DNA from: Semisulcospira habei
Taxonomy: Eukaryota > Mollusca > Gastropoda > Semisulcospiridae
NCBI GenBank assembly: GCA_036245525.1
Contig: BTPG01000005.1
Location: 207,673,026 to 207,737,025, forward strand
Direction of reading: 5' to 3'
DNA: 64,000 bases
The translations under genes and the position numbers were made by a program. The notes beneath the pieces are model-generated. The model was not told the DNA's origin, did not search any database, and saw only the letters and a program-made list of their open reading frames with translations. Of the stretch, positions 43,397 to 54,000 are shown in pieces (the stretch's first letter is position 1; each line of letters begins with the position of its first letter).

Positions 43397-43578
43397 AGAC
43401 GGCAACCCGACACGGCCGAGCAAACTAAGGTAGAGACAGGGACGCAAGTCATCCGTGGCGAGGTATGGGCGACAACCGTACTGCACTGCGGTACAAGGCG
43501 GGCGTGTGGTCTCTGTGGGAGGAGGTCAGGTTTTCACGCACGCTCTGGAGGGTGTACCTTTTCAATCATCACTGCAGC
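43397..43578 (-). pseudogene. PGAP6 exon c, left copy (frameshifted)
   Basis: It aligns with 60899-61080 at equal length. One base is missing near 43566 and one is added near 43470, and TGA falls in frame at 43562-43564. Confidence 0.8.
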
Positions 43579-44105
43579 CTGTTCAACAGGAAAAGACATA
43601 TGTGTGCCGGACTACGTTTTTTCCGGCCTTCAAGGCCCGCGGAAAAATACTCTATCGAAACTTACATTTGTGTGCTGGTCTGCGATTTTTTACTTACGTC
43701 GTCGGCCTGCCAGTGAGGACCTTTCGGCATTTAGACCGTTTCTAATTCAGCCATTAGTTTTTGTGATCTGGCAGGAACTTTGCACTTAAGGTCTGTTATT
43801 GTTCGCTTATATCTTCAACAGATGCAGTTTCCGTGCTGGGGACAATCCAGCCCTTCAGTGCCGACATCCGCAAGCAACAGAACTCTGAGGCTTGGCCTGT
43901 CCCGAAAGCAGAAGATTCGACCGCTCCACAAACACACCCAGTGATGTGTCAACTACAGGACCGCGGAATTATCGCCAATAACAAGCACAGACGAACAGGT
44001 TGAACATTGACTTTGGGTCTTTCAGTTGGCGAGGACAACACATAAGATGAACTGGAATATTGGAAAACGCGGGAAACAACAGTCGATTATGCCTCCTAGT
44101 TGAAA

Positions 44106-44177
44106 CCCAATGCGCCGGCAAAAGGCCATCGGGTCGACGTTGGCCCGCGCACAGGCCGGATGGCCTTCGGGCACTGG
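44106..44177. repeat. Family E hairpin (unit 2)
   Basis: CCCAATGCGCCGGC and GGGCACTGGG ends around GGTCGACGTTGGCC. Confidence 0.55.
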
Positions 44178-44234
44178 GGACTTCCCATAGAAGGGGAAGT
44201 TTTAACTGGAAAACACAGTTTTTGGTTGTGTCCC

Positions 44235-44640
44235 GGAAGTCAGGCCCAAGACCACAATAAGCCTCCCCTACAGTCCCATCTGTTGAAATGCCATAGCCTC
44301 TAGTCTGTCTCAGTCATCCCCTAATTTTTCTATCCCTAAATAACACTACCGCCCACTTGCTGCACATCTGCCGGCCCATGCACAACTAATCCAAAAAAAA
44401 ATAAGGACATCACCCGTCTCATTTCCTGGCTATGAACCTGATTCTGTACCAACCCTACACGGCCCAAGCGCAGCCAAAACTGGCACACACCTCAATGATT
44501 CGCTTGGCAACTCAAACTAGAGTGCTGCTATGAATCAGGCTGGGATGAATCAAAGCACCTGTCTCTTCTCACTATCAAGAGATTTCAAGCAAATTCCAGT
44601 ATTATGCCTCTGTACTAGATGCCAAAGAAGGAAAAAGATT
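44235..44640. repeat. Family Q repeat (unit 2)
   Basis: The duplicate of 30535-31010. Confidence 0.7.
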
Positions 44641-45287
44641 TAAAAACAAAACAAACACCGATCAAAGAAGGCAGAAGATTTATTTTAAAAAAATATATAA
44701 AAAATTTAAAAAAAAAACGACCAACCAACAACTGACAACAACTGAAAACAAGGTGAGGATTTTCATTTTTCAAGATGAGGATTTTATCCCAAAGTCTACC
44801 GTATTGTTTGGAGCTCAGATGCGTGTATCTTTTAGGAACATTCAGAGTTGTTTATATGTTTAGGCTTATAATGCTGATCCATTTCCCTCCTCGCTAAGCC
44901 AACCTCTGGTCAACACACACGTCGGTGCACACAAATAAAGGACACACGGCGCTTCCCGCCATTAGAACGCTCTGTGGGCTGGTGTCAGTAGCGACAGAAA
45001 TACATCTACTACTCTAACCCGCCCTCTGATCCACACACACTGGCACACATAAATAAAGACGAGCACAGGGCGATTCCCGCCATTCGTAAGCTCTGTGGTC
45101 TGGCGTAGCATAGCTATTTTGAAATAGCACAAGCAGCGAAATCAGACGTCACTTCAAGCTTCACGTCATGGCATCATTAGCCCCACGACGCCGTGTTCAT
45201 AGTGACGACTCGATGTTTTGCGTCATCATAGCAGTACTAACATTTGACGTATCAGAGGATCAACTTTGCAATTTTCTTGCTGATTTT

Positions 45288-45659
45288 TTGGCTCACGTGC
45301 GAAGCAAAAGTGAGTCTATGTTTTGAGCCAGTGGTCGTCCGTCCGTCGTCCTTCCGCCGTCGTCCCTGGTAAACTTTTCGCGTTGGCATTTTCTCGGAGA
45401 CTATTCAAGCCACAGTCTTCAAACTTAGCCCAAGGATACTTTGTGGCAAGACCTTTCTAAGCATACCAATTTGAGTGACCTCTCACAAAGGCCAAGGTGA
45501 CAGAGGAAAAGGGAAATATGTCAAAATTAGCAAAATTTATCAAATACTATTCACAACTTCAAACCCAAACTTGGTACAAAGGTACCTGATGGTAAGATTT
45601 TTCAATGCATACTAATTTGATTGCTCCCTCGGAAAGGTCGAGGATCAAAAGAGCTCAGG

Positions 45660-45660
<1 letters not shown>
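45288..45660 (+). repeat. Dispersed repeat, opposite orientation
   Basis: GGCTCACGTGCGAAG, GTCCGTCCGTCGTC and CAAACTTAGCCCAAGGATAC are the complement of the blocks at 47.8 and 63.2 kb. Confidence 0.7.

Positions 45661-45664
<4 letters not shown>

Positions 45665-45745
<81 letters not shown>
45665..45745. repeat. (CA)n microsatellite
   Basis: About 80 bp of AC repeat with one slip. Confidence 0.97.
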
Positions 45746-45747
<2 letters not shown>

Positions 45748-46260
45748 GGCATTTGGCGCAAAATTGACGTTCTCTAGCAAGGTTTGCGTAGCCAGACGTG
45801 ACGTCATTTTTATCGTGTTACTTCTTTGCCGGAATTTCTGCGCCGCACACCAAAAACGTCATGTGCATGCTCCGGAATGCGCACCGACCCAGCCCTATTT
45901 CAAAGTCTACCGTATTTTTTAAAGACGGTAGACAAAAACCACCACCGGTCCTCTTACTGCCACACCTACCTCATTCAAATATGTACCTCATTTAAATGTG
46001 TACTGTGATCAGTTCACAAAACGTTGAACAGTAGAAACTGCCAGCGGATGTAAGTTTTTTTCTTTTTTGAAACAAGCGCTTGACTGTTGTGTTGTGCACA
46101 TTTTTTTTCACCCTCACAGCATCTCGTCGAATTGATAATTTGACCTTTTCAGCGAGGGTTTACACATTATTTTGACTGCTGCAGGCCTGCTCAGTTAGAT
46201 TTGTGTTTTTATTGTTTCATTCATTGTTCATTAATTTGTAATGTTTTCATGGTGCTTCAA

Positions 46261-46342
46261 CTCATTCGCGGCCAACCGCATCCGGATGCGCGGGCACTGA
46301 TAAGCCGCGCATCCGGATGCGGCTGCCCGCGCCGAATGACGG
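46261..46342. mobile_element. Family C variant hairpin (unit 2)
   Basis: GCCAACCGCATCCGGATGCG and CGCATCCGGATGCGGCTG arms. TTAA flanks the right side at 46343-46346. The arms are better preserved than in the duplicate at 31520. Confidence 0.7.
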
Positions 46343-46653
46343 TTAACCTCCATGAGTGTGCACACCCGTGTACTGTTCAGTCCCGGCAGTTGCATGCACA
46401 CTGGGTTTATTGTTCAGTTTTCACAGAACCAGTTTCCGTTAGTTTCACACTTGTTTGTTGCATCGCGGCGTTGTTGGCGTTTGCAACACTTTCGTACACA
46501 TCGTGTATGCTGCTGTTTAGATTTGAGTGCTTGCACAGGCTGCGTTCGTTTGTTCGACTGTTAAACTGAAGCGTTTTTGTTTCTGATTGTAGAGTACACT
46601 AAAGGTTTTGTAGTGTATTCCATGCTCTGAAACAGTAATTTTTTTTTTTTTAA

Positions 46654-46849
46654 CTCATTCAAGTACGAAACACCACAGCAAGACATGAATCGAGGATGAT
46701 AGTTCAAGGGTGGTGCCCAAATAGCTTGGCGCCCGTAGGCGCCAAGCTATTCTGGCACCACCCTTGAACTATTATGCTCGATCTGTCTCTAGAATTGTAA
46801 TGTAGTCCTTTAGAGGCCAGCTTTAAAACTGGTGCTGAGGTAGAATGTG
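46654..46849. mobile_element. Family A element (unit 2)
   Basis: TTAA at 46650-46653 and 46850-46853. It is the duplicate of 31879-32091. Confidence 0.85.
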
Positions 46850-46928
46850 TTAAAGTTACAAGATAAATTTCAATACAATAGCGGAAGAAAAATCAGTTTC
46901 GTACTCAGTATCTTGGTTTTACAATCCC

Positions 46929-46959
<31 letters not shown>

Positions 46960-47257
46960 ACACACTTGCTCTGAATAGGCACCACTTTTCTCATCACTTT
47001 TATTTCAGCACACAGATAAATCAAAACACATAACTGAATTATAAATACAGGCACAACAAATTGATGTCAAACACGAAATGGATGTACAAAATGACACCCC
47101 AAAACAAAAAGGCAGGAAAACGGCAAACATTTCCTGATGAAGAACAACGGAGAAACACAACAAGAAAGGCAAAGCCACACGTCAGTCTGACAATAAGTAA
47201 AGTGATGGCTTCTGCACCAACAAAATCCATGTTTTCTCAAAATTCAGTTTTGCACTG

Positions 47258-47935
47258 AAACCCCCGTGACCCTTGACCTTTGTGATGAGTCGACTAAATT
47301 AGTATGCATAGGAAGGTCTTATCATCAGCTACCTTTGTGCCAAATTTTTATTGAAAAGTTTGCAAAAATGTTGATAATAACTACAATTTGTTTTAATTAA
47401 AAAATTAAATTGTCATTTTATACACATTTGTCGACCTGTTGTGACCCTTGACCTTTTCCGAGGGGTCATCCAAATTAGTATGCTTAGATATCATCAGGTA
47501 TCTCTGTACCAAGTTTGGCTTTGAAGTTGTAAACATTAATTGCGAAAAAAAAATTATTGTCAAAATATGGCTATTTTTTTAAAACCGATTTCCTGAGCTC
47601 CTGTGATCCATGACCTTTCTGAGAGACCAATCAAATTAGTATGCATAGAAAGGTCTTACGGTCAGGTATCTTTGTACCAAGTTTGGGTTTGAAGTTGTGA
47701 ATAGTATTTGAGTAAAAATAAGTTATGTCACAATATAGCTATTTTTTAAATATATTTCCTGATCCCCTGTGACCTTGACCTTTGTGCGAGGTCACTGAAA
47801 TTGGTATGTTTAGATAAGTCTTGCCACAAAGTATCCTTGGGCCAAGTTTGAAGACTGTCGCTTGAATAGTCTCCGAGAAAATACCAACGTTAAAGTTGAC
47901 CACGGACGACGGACGTGAGCCAAAATTACGTGTTA
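47258..47935 (-). repeat. Dispersed repeat with ~170-bp internal period (unit 2)
   Basis: TGACC..TTGACCTT blocks at about 47268, 47440, 47601 and 47769. It ends CGGACGACGGACGTGAGCC. Confidence 0.75.
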
Positions 47936-48010
47936 ATTATAGATACAAACCCACGAGGACTGGTGGGGTGACAGAGTGAGAGGACATCAGATTCAAGCAA
48001 GGCGCGCGCA

Positions 48011-48113
<103 letters not shown>

Positions 48114-48393
48114 CACTGACACACGCAGGAATACGACTGAAGTTTGGCATTGCTAGCATTATGATCTATTAGTCAAGTAATTTGCATGAAGCATTTATCA
48201 AACACGTGTCTCCCTCACCCTGAGTTCACATACACTTTCTCTTTCACTCGTATATAGTCTGTTCACTGCTCGCAACATGGTTTACATAAATGCCCAACAG
48301 TTCATATGGTCAACAGACGTTACAAGATGAGTCTGACGTTTGGAGCTGAAACTCGGCGCTACTAGATTTGGAGATCAGTATGATCGAGTTTAA

Positions 48394-48465
48394 CTCATTC
48401 GAGACGTGTCGCCTCCGGATACGCGGCTTACGCCGCGTATCCGGAGACGGCACGTCTCGAATGAG
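48394..48465. mobile_element. Family C hairpin, best preserved
   Basis: TTAA at 48390-48393 and 48466-48469. The 72 bp are almost a perfect palindrome: CTCATTCGAGACGTGTCGCC.. with a GCGGCTTACGCCGC centre. Confidence 0.9.
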
Positions 48466-48483
48466 TTAAGTCAGGTCTATCAA

Positions 48484-48595
48484 CATTCAGCAGGAGATAC
48501 ATCAACCATGATAGCTAAGGGGTAGTGCCAGGTCAGATTGGCACGTCAGGCGTCAATCTGCTCTGGCACTACCTTTAAACTATAATGATGAAATT
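48484..48595. repeat. Family A divergent element
   Basis: GTGCCAGGTCAGATTGGCAC left and GTCAATCTGCTCTGGCAC right. Both arms carry AGATTG/CAATCT in place of AGCTTG/CAAGCT. Confidence 0.7.
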
Positions 48596-48697
48596 GTCTT
48601 GGCGCTTGGGCAGTCGTTAAGCTAATCTGAGTCCATTTCAGTCATGACTATCATGCCTGTAGAGGCGACAGGACGCATTCCGACGGACAATTTCTGC

Positions 48698-48799
48698 AAA
48701 TCAGAAGTATTTCAAAACAACAGGTACTTCCAAGAAAACAGTATAATTAAATCCGCTGTTTTCGTAAAACTACCTGTTGTTTTGACCTACTTCTGATTT
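48698..48799. repeat. Small foldback
   Basis: AATCAGAAGTATTTCAAAAC and the complementary GTTTTGACCTACTTCTGATT arms of about 43 bp, with several mismatches. Confidence 0.65.
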
Positions 48800-49164
48800 T
48801 CTACAACTTATAATGAATTTGGTATTTGCGGCGAGCTGAATAGAAGCGGCCACTGAATGAGCGCGCCAGGCCGTTGATGTAATGCAATGTCATGCGGGTT
48901 TCCTCACGAGAACCAGGCCTTGCGAATAAGCGCACTTCCTTTTCTCGTGACACCGTCGAGAGAAGGCCTTAAGGGCTGCATTAACTGGGCGAGACAAACC
49001 CAAACCTCGTCTCGGCGAGACACCCGATCTACCCTTTGCCCTTAATTAGGTTCGGGGAATCCTCCGAGACAAGATCGGCGAGACCCCCGAGACGTGTCTC
49101 GGGCCGGCCTTTTGTCTTGCCGATCACGCGCAGCAAACCTGCCCGAGACACTCTGAAAAAGTGA

Positions 49165-50098
49165 ACGCTCTTTCTATCTATCTATATCCCGTTGTCTTGC
49201 CGACCGTTGGGGCACCACTGATGACTTGGCAACCAGCTCTCTCCATTCCTCTCTGTTCTCTGCCATTCTCAACGAATCGCCCAGCTTCAGTCCTGTCCAC
49301 TCTGATATATTGTCCTCCCATCTTTTCCTCTGTCTTCCTCTCCTTTGTTCTCCTTGCACAGTGCCTTGCAGGATTGTTTTGGCAAGCCCTGCTGAACGCG
49401 TGACATGCCCATACCATTTCAGTTTGCGTTTTCTCACAATTGCTAATAAGTCTTCATAGGGCCCGATGGCTTGCCTGATTCTGCTTCCTACTTCCTCATT
49501 TGTGATGTGGTCTCTGTATGAGATGCCAAGCAGCCTTCGAAAACATCTCATTTCAGTGGCTTGTATCCTCCTTTCAAGGTCTGCTGTGAGGGTCCATGAC
49601 TCGCAGGCATACAAGAGCACCGAGATGACTAAGGAGCGCATCAGTCTGATCTTGGAGCAGAGTGTGATGTTTCTGTTCTTCCATATGGTCTTCAATCTTG
49701 TCAGTGCTGTTGTTGTCTGCGCAATCCTGGACAGTATTTCTGGTTTTGATCCCTCATCTGTCAAAATGGCTCCTAAGTATTTGAATTTCTTAACTGTTTC
49801 CAGTTTTTGGCCTCCAACCATGATTTCAGTGCCAATGCTACTGGCGTTATTGGTCATCAGTTTGGTCTTCTCTGCACTGATTTCCATCCCATATGCAATG
49901 GCTGTACTATCCAGCTTTTCCACCAGCTGAGCTAGCTCCTTCTCTGTTCCTGCAAGGCCATCAATGTCGTCCGCAAAGCGCAAGTTCGTGATTGTTCTGC
50001 CTCCAATACTGACAGTTCCTTCATGATCTTTCAGAGCGTCCGTCATGATTCTTTCCAGGAAGATGTTGAAAAGAGTACTGCCGGAGGAAAGATTTTGT
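49165..50098 (-). mobile_element. RTE-type LINE 3' end, nested
   Basis: A 290-codon open frame (49174-50046): FADDIDGLAGTEKELAQLVE, KKFKYLGAILTDEGSKPEIL, SVLLYACESWTLT, KWYGHVTRSAGLAKTILQGT and RRGRQRKRWEDNI. It ends in a (GATA)n-like tail, 5'-truncated near 50098. Confidence 0.88.
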
Positions 50099-50102
50099 CA
50101 AC

Positions 50103-50321
50103 ATGGCGAACCAGCAAGAATCCGTAGTCGGCATTGACTTATCTGAAGAAGATTGCGTAGTCTTTGTTGAAATTTGGGAGGCTTTTCCCATGTTGTGGGA
50201 TCCAAGGAACCCCCAGTTCAAGAACAAACGAGCCAAGGCCAGGGCACTGTGTAAAGATGTGTCTGACATCGCACACTATATGATGCAATGGCCTGTTTAT
50301 CGGCCGGCCGTACACACTTGA
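50103..50321 (+). CDS. MADF-domain ORF (72 aa) of the Harbinger-like element
   Basis: MANQQESVVGIDLSEEDCVV then VEIWEAFPMLWDPRNPQFKN and KRAKARALCK: the YP.LWD..HP.YKNK pattern of MADF/Myb-SANT proteins that accompany Harbinger transposases. It is short and probably only the domain remains; no transposase was found. Confidence 0.55.
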   Translation: MANQQESVVGIDLSEEDCVVFVEIWEAFPMLWDPRNPQFKNKRAKARALCKDVSDIAHYMMQWPVYRPAVHT

Positions 50322-50708
50322 GCGACACAAGTCAGCAGTCTAAATTTTTATGTCTAGTTCAACTCATGTGTGTTTCGAGGACGTTTTGCTTTGAATTGCC
50401 GGTACTCTGCATCGTCAGCGGACCGAACCGTGGAGATGAAATTTAGTGTAACGCCAAAATCTTCTGCATCTTCTTCTAATACACGAGTGGACGCCATTGT
50501 TGCTGATAAACTGACTTCCGTCTGGTTCGGCGCGGCTAAAAATAGACCCGATTAAGAAACGAAAAGAGTTCGCCGTGACCGCCCGATCTTCTGTCTCGTC
50601 TCGACTGGTCTCGTGGAGACCCAATTCAGAAAGAAACCGCATTTTGACCGAACGACGAACCTCGGTTCGCCGAGACATCATCTCGCTCAATTAAGGCAGC
50701 CCTTTTTA

Positions 50709-50746
50709 GTCGCCTGCTCGGCGTTAAACCCAAATAACTAACTAAG
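50709..50746 (+). repeat. SINE 3' tail fragment
   Basis: GCTCGGCGTTAAACCCAAAT followed by AACTAACTAA, next to the Harbinger-like element. Confidence 0.55.
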
Positions 50747-50883
50747 TTTTGTCGTGACAGTTTCTTGGTTCTGAACCCTCGGGCGCCCGAACGGCAAAAT
50801 CTCACTATAAACGGTGAGCTTGTCCCGGGCGCGCGAGACTTCACGCACTGAAACTGTAGGTGACGGAAGCCTGTGCACTGTGT

Positions 50884-51038
50884 TTACGAGAGAAGACGCT
50901 GGCGGTCCGTGTTAATGCCGAGGCTGTTCATGCTGGCATCAAACATGGCCGCCTCGTTCTCCTGACCCATTTCTCCAGCGTGAGCATCGCCTGGCCTGAC
51001 GTCCCCTGATGACACGGACAGCCCAGTCGGCACAGTCA
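50884..51038 (-). CDS. PGAP6: PGAP6 last exon j, right copy
   Basis: A cytosolic tail: VTVPTGLSVSSGDVRPGDAH to SLGINTDRQRLLS with TAA at 50884-50886. The acceptor is GTTGCAG. Confidence 0.85.
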
Positions 51039-54000
51039 CTGCAACAACACAAGTCGGTAGATTTAGCAACATAGTAAATTGATGCTTTGAAAAAAAAAGT
51101 CCATGTAATGCGGGATATTGATCGACCATGTCAAATGAAGAGTAGTGTTAGAAAAGCAATACGCTTGGAGACGATTGCTGCAATAACCAGAAGCTACCCT
51201 CCCACCGTCGTTATGCGGATATCGTTACGGTTTCTGCGAATGAACCCAAGCGCCCCCGGTACAAGCTCAATACAGTGAACTTGTACAGGGTGCGTGGGAA
51301 AAATAGTAGTAATGTAAAATGTCCGGGCGCTTGTGCGGACTGAAAGTGATGTACCGTCACTGACCACAGTGCTGAAATCCCTTACCTCCTTCTGTTATTA
51401 CTGACATGACAAGCCTGTTGGACATTAACCCCGACACGGCCGAGGAAAACTGAGCAAGGCCCAACTGCAGGAGACACAGATCCTCATGAGCCCCCGCAGC
51501 TGCTGGGGCCCATGAGGATCTATGCCTCTTGCTGACCCACGTTGTATCATAATGTCCACACTCTTTGGACGGCTGGGCCTCTCTGCATTGAATTAACCCA
51601 TTCAGCCCTGACGCACTACAGCAGGAGATGGGTCGACCATGATATTTCAAGGATAGTGCCAGATTAGCTTGGCGCCTGTCGGCGCCAAGCTAATCTGGCA
51701 CTGCCCTTGAATTATCATGGTCAATCCATCGCCTGCACGTGGTGCATAGTCATTAGATGACCCCTCCAAAATTTGGGAAATACGGCCATCAGGCTGAATC
51801 AGTTAACAAAGATTTTTGCAACACAGTCCGCGTCCACTGGCAGGAAAGAAGTCAAAACGCAAATACATTATATTATATTGAGCAACATTTTGCTTGATAT
51901 AGTGCGATAACACAGCAGATGTGATTACGAGACTCGAATGAAAATCATGATGTCCGAGTCGAAGACGAGGACATTTAATTCGCGTCAAGAAATCACATCT
52001 GTCTGTTTATCGGCACTATATCAAACAAAATTGTTGCTCAATATAATTTATGTACCCAGTCCAAAACAAAACTATGCCTCGCGTCATTCATTTTGCGGCT
52101 GATTGCGGTGTTCAGACAAAACACATGAATGGCAGACGGCCGCACATCGCTGTCGACTCAGCGCGTAGATTTCGATTGACTTGGAAGACATTAGTGCATT
52201 GTATAATCGTCTGTGTTGCTGAGCAAATTTTACTTGTAACTAGATCACGCATAATTGCGTAAAATGCCAGCAGGTTTGTTTATTTTGTTCCGTGTCGATC
52301 GCCAGCTGACGTCTCGTCAATTTCAGTCACTCATTTTTTTTTTTTTGTCAGTCGGCAGCCCGACTTGCACGTTTCCTGGCGTCTTTTCTCCGTTCGTGTG
52401 TGTGTATATACATTTTGAGCATTCATACACACTAAGAAGTATGTCATTACTACTACACATTAGGAGCGCGTTAATGTTGCAGTGTGAGCATATTTTGCGT
52501 TTCCATTTTGAAAATCCAAGAATCAGCAAGATCGATTCTTCTAGGTGCGCACGGGATTTTGGGAAGGAAAATATATCTAACAAGCTCATGAATATTAATT
52601 TGCTTGTTATAAATACATGTATCAAAGAAGGGAAAACTTTATGGAGTGGGTACATAGCTAGATAACCGGGATGGCTAGTTAGCTAGGTAACTGGCTCACT
52701 CACCTGCCTCCTTTCTCCGGGGCGGCATGAGGAAGCATGGAGCGACCATGACGGCCAGGTGCCAGTAGCTGTGTCCATACTGATAGCTGGCCAGCGGCTT
52801 GACGAAATACTTGACCAGGATGCCGGACAGGGCCAGCAGCACGCCGGGCAGTAGGCACAACAGGTAGCGACGGCGGGTCGGGAACAGCTGACGCCGCCTC
52901 CGCATCTCCCAACCCTGTGGTACAATCCAGCAAAACGCAAGATAATCAGAGCGAGTCAAGGGCTCAAATATGCTAATTCCTTTACCGTTGAAAAATAAAA
53001 TTTCATTGATTCTTTATGAACGTTGCTGGACCTACGTGATGTGTTTGGCAAGGTTAAATCATTCAAGGTGCCCCGCATCAATAGCTGCGAAAGTGTCGTA
53101 TAGCGTTGCCGGTGGCAACGCTATACGACACTTTCGCAGCTATTGACGCGGGGCGCCTGAAATGAGTTAAGTAACTGATTATCACACCATTATAAACACA
53201 TTCAGCTCCAGGCCTGTGGTCAAAATTCCGAACATTGAGAGTTGCCTCCTGGCTGAATCAAATTTTGTTGACTGCCATTTGTCAAGGCCGAAATGGGTTA
53301 AAAGAATCCCACGGAGCCTCATCAGTGGAGCCGATCTAGATTAAGACCTACGTCCTGCTAGACGAAATGGCAAATGACAAAAAAGCACCTTTATTTACAC
53401 ACAAAAAGAAAGTGGCGTAGGAGGATTTCCAGGCATGGATAACTGTCTGAAAATTCAAACGTCGGGAGGGGTTCGGGACGGGAGATTTATGGGTGGGTGA
53501 GCCATTCCTGGCCACCGGTACTCCTACGCCACTGAGGGGCAACACGGCCCTGGCACTGCACTACTGACCCAGCTGGCCACGACGATTATGCCCGCCACCA
53601 CTATCGGGGCGACGAGGGCGAGGTCGTTGTGGCGAGCATCGGCCTCTAACAGCGCGATGACCATGGCTCCTGACACCAGCAGGAAGGTGCGGGCCCCCTC
53701 CGTGATCCGCGCCATGGTCAGCAGCAAGCCCCAGAACGACAGCTCGGACCCCAAGAAATCGCAGAACTGCAGGGCGTCGTAATCGGTGATGCAGAGTTGG
53801 TACACGTGGCTCGCGTCACACGCGTGGTAAAACTGAAAAGGGGAGAGAGGCACATCGTGACCAAAGCGTCCTCGGGCCGACGTCGGCCGCTGTCGGCCCG
53901 CGCACAGGCGTGCGCGGGCCAACAGCGGCCGACGTTGACCCTAGGACCCGTGCAGAACAGTAGTTTTCAACAGTGCAAACGCTAACACGGGAGCTGAACT

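Larger units (their letters stand above)
32973..43578 (-). pseudogene. PGAP6: PGAP6/TMEM8, left duplicated copy, 5'-truncated and damaged
   Basis: Eight exons match exons c-j of the right copy in order and spacing: 43397-43578, 42256-42423, 41182-41397, 40487-40632, 38935-39116, 37540-37806, 33999-34209 and 32973-33124. No copies of exons a and b were found to its right. Exon c has two single-base indels and an in-frame TGA (43562-43564). Exon d has TAA in place of a serine codon (42262-42264). Exon e carries an extra base near 41243-41257 that shifts the frame. Exons f-j are all open with intact splice sites and keep FYHACD and GHSYWH. It could be a pseudogene or a source of a short EGF plus seven-TM product from a new promoter. 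Confidence 0.85.
30048..43697. repeat. Tandem duplication, unit 1
   Basis: This unit contains a non-coding 3' flank (30.05-32.89 kb) and PGAP6 exons j-c. It aligns collinearly with unit 2. Its right end (ACTTACG at about 43697) matches about 62013. The sequence starting right after it matches about 30048, as expected for a direct head-to-tail duplication. Confidence 0.8.
48971..50704 (+). mobile_element. PIF/Harbinger-like element with MADF ORF, split by a LINE
   Basis: Inverted ends AAGGGCTGCATTAACTGGGC and the complement AAGGGCTGCCTTAATTGAGC. Both ends are dense in CGAGAC/GTCTCG. A MADF ORF lies at 50103-50321. An RTE LINE occupies about 49165-50098. The target duplication is unclear (TTA-like on both sides). 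Confidence 0.6.
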
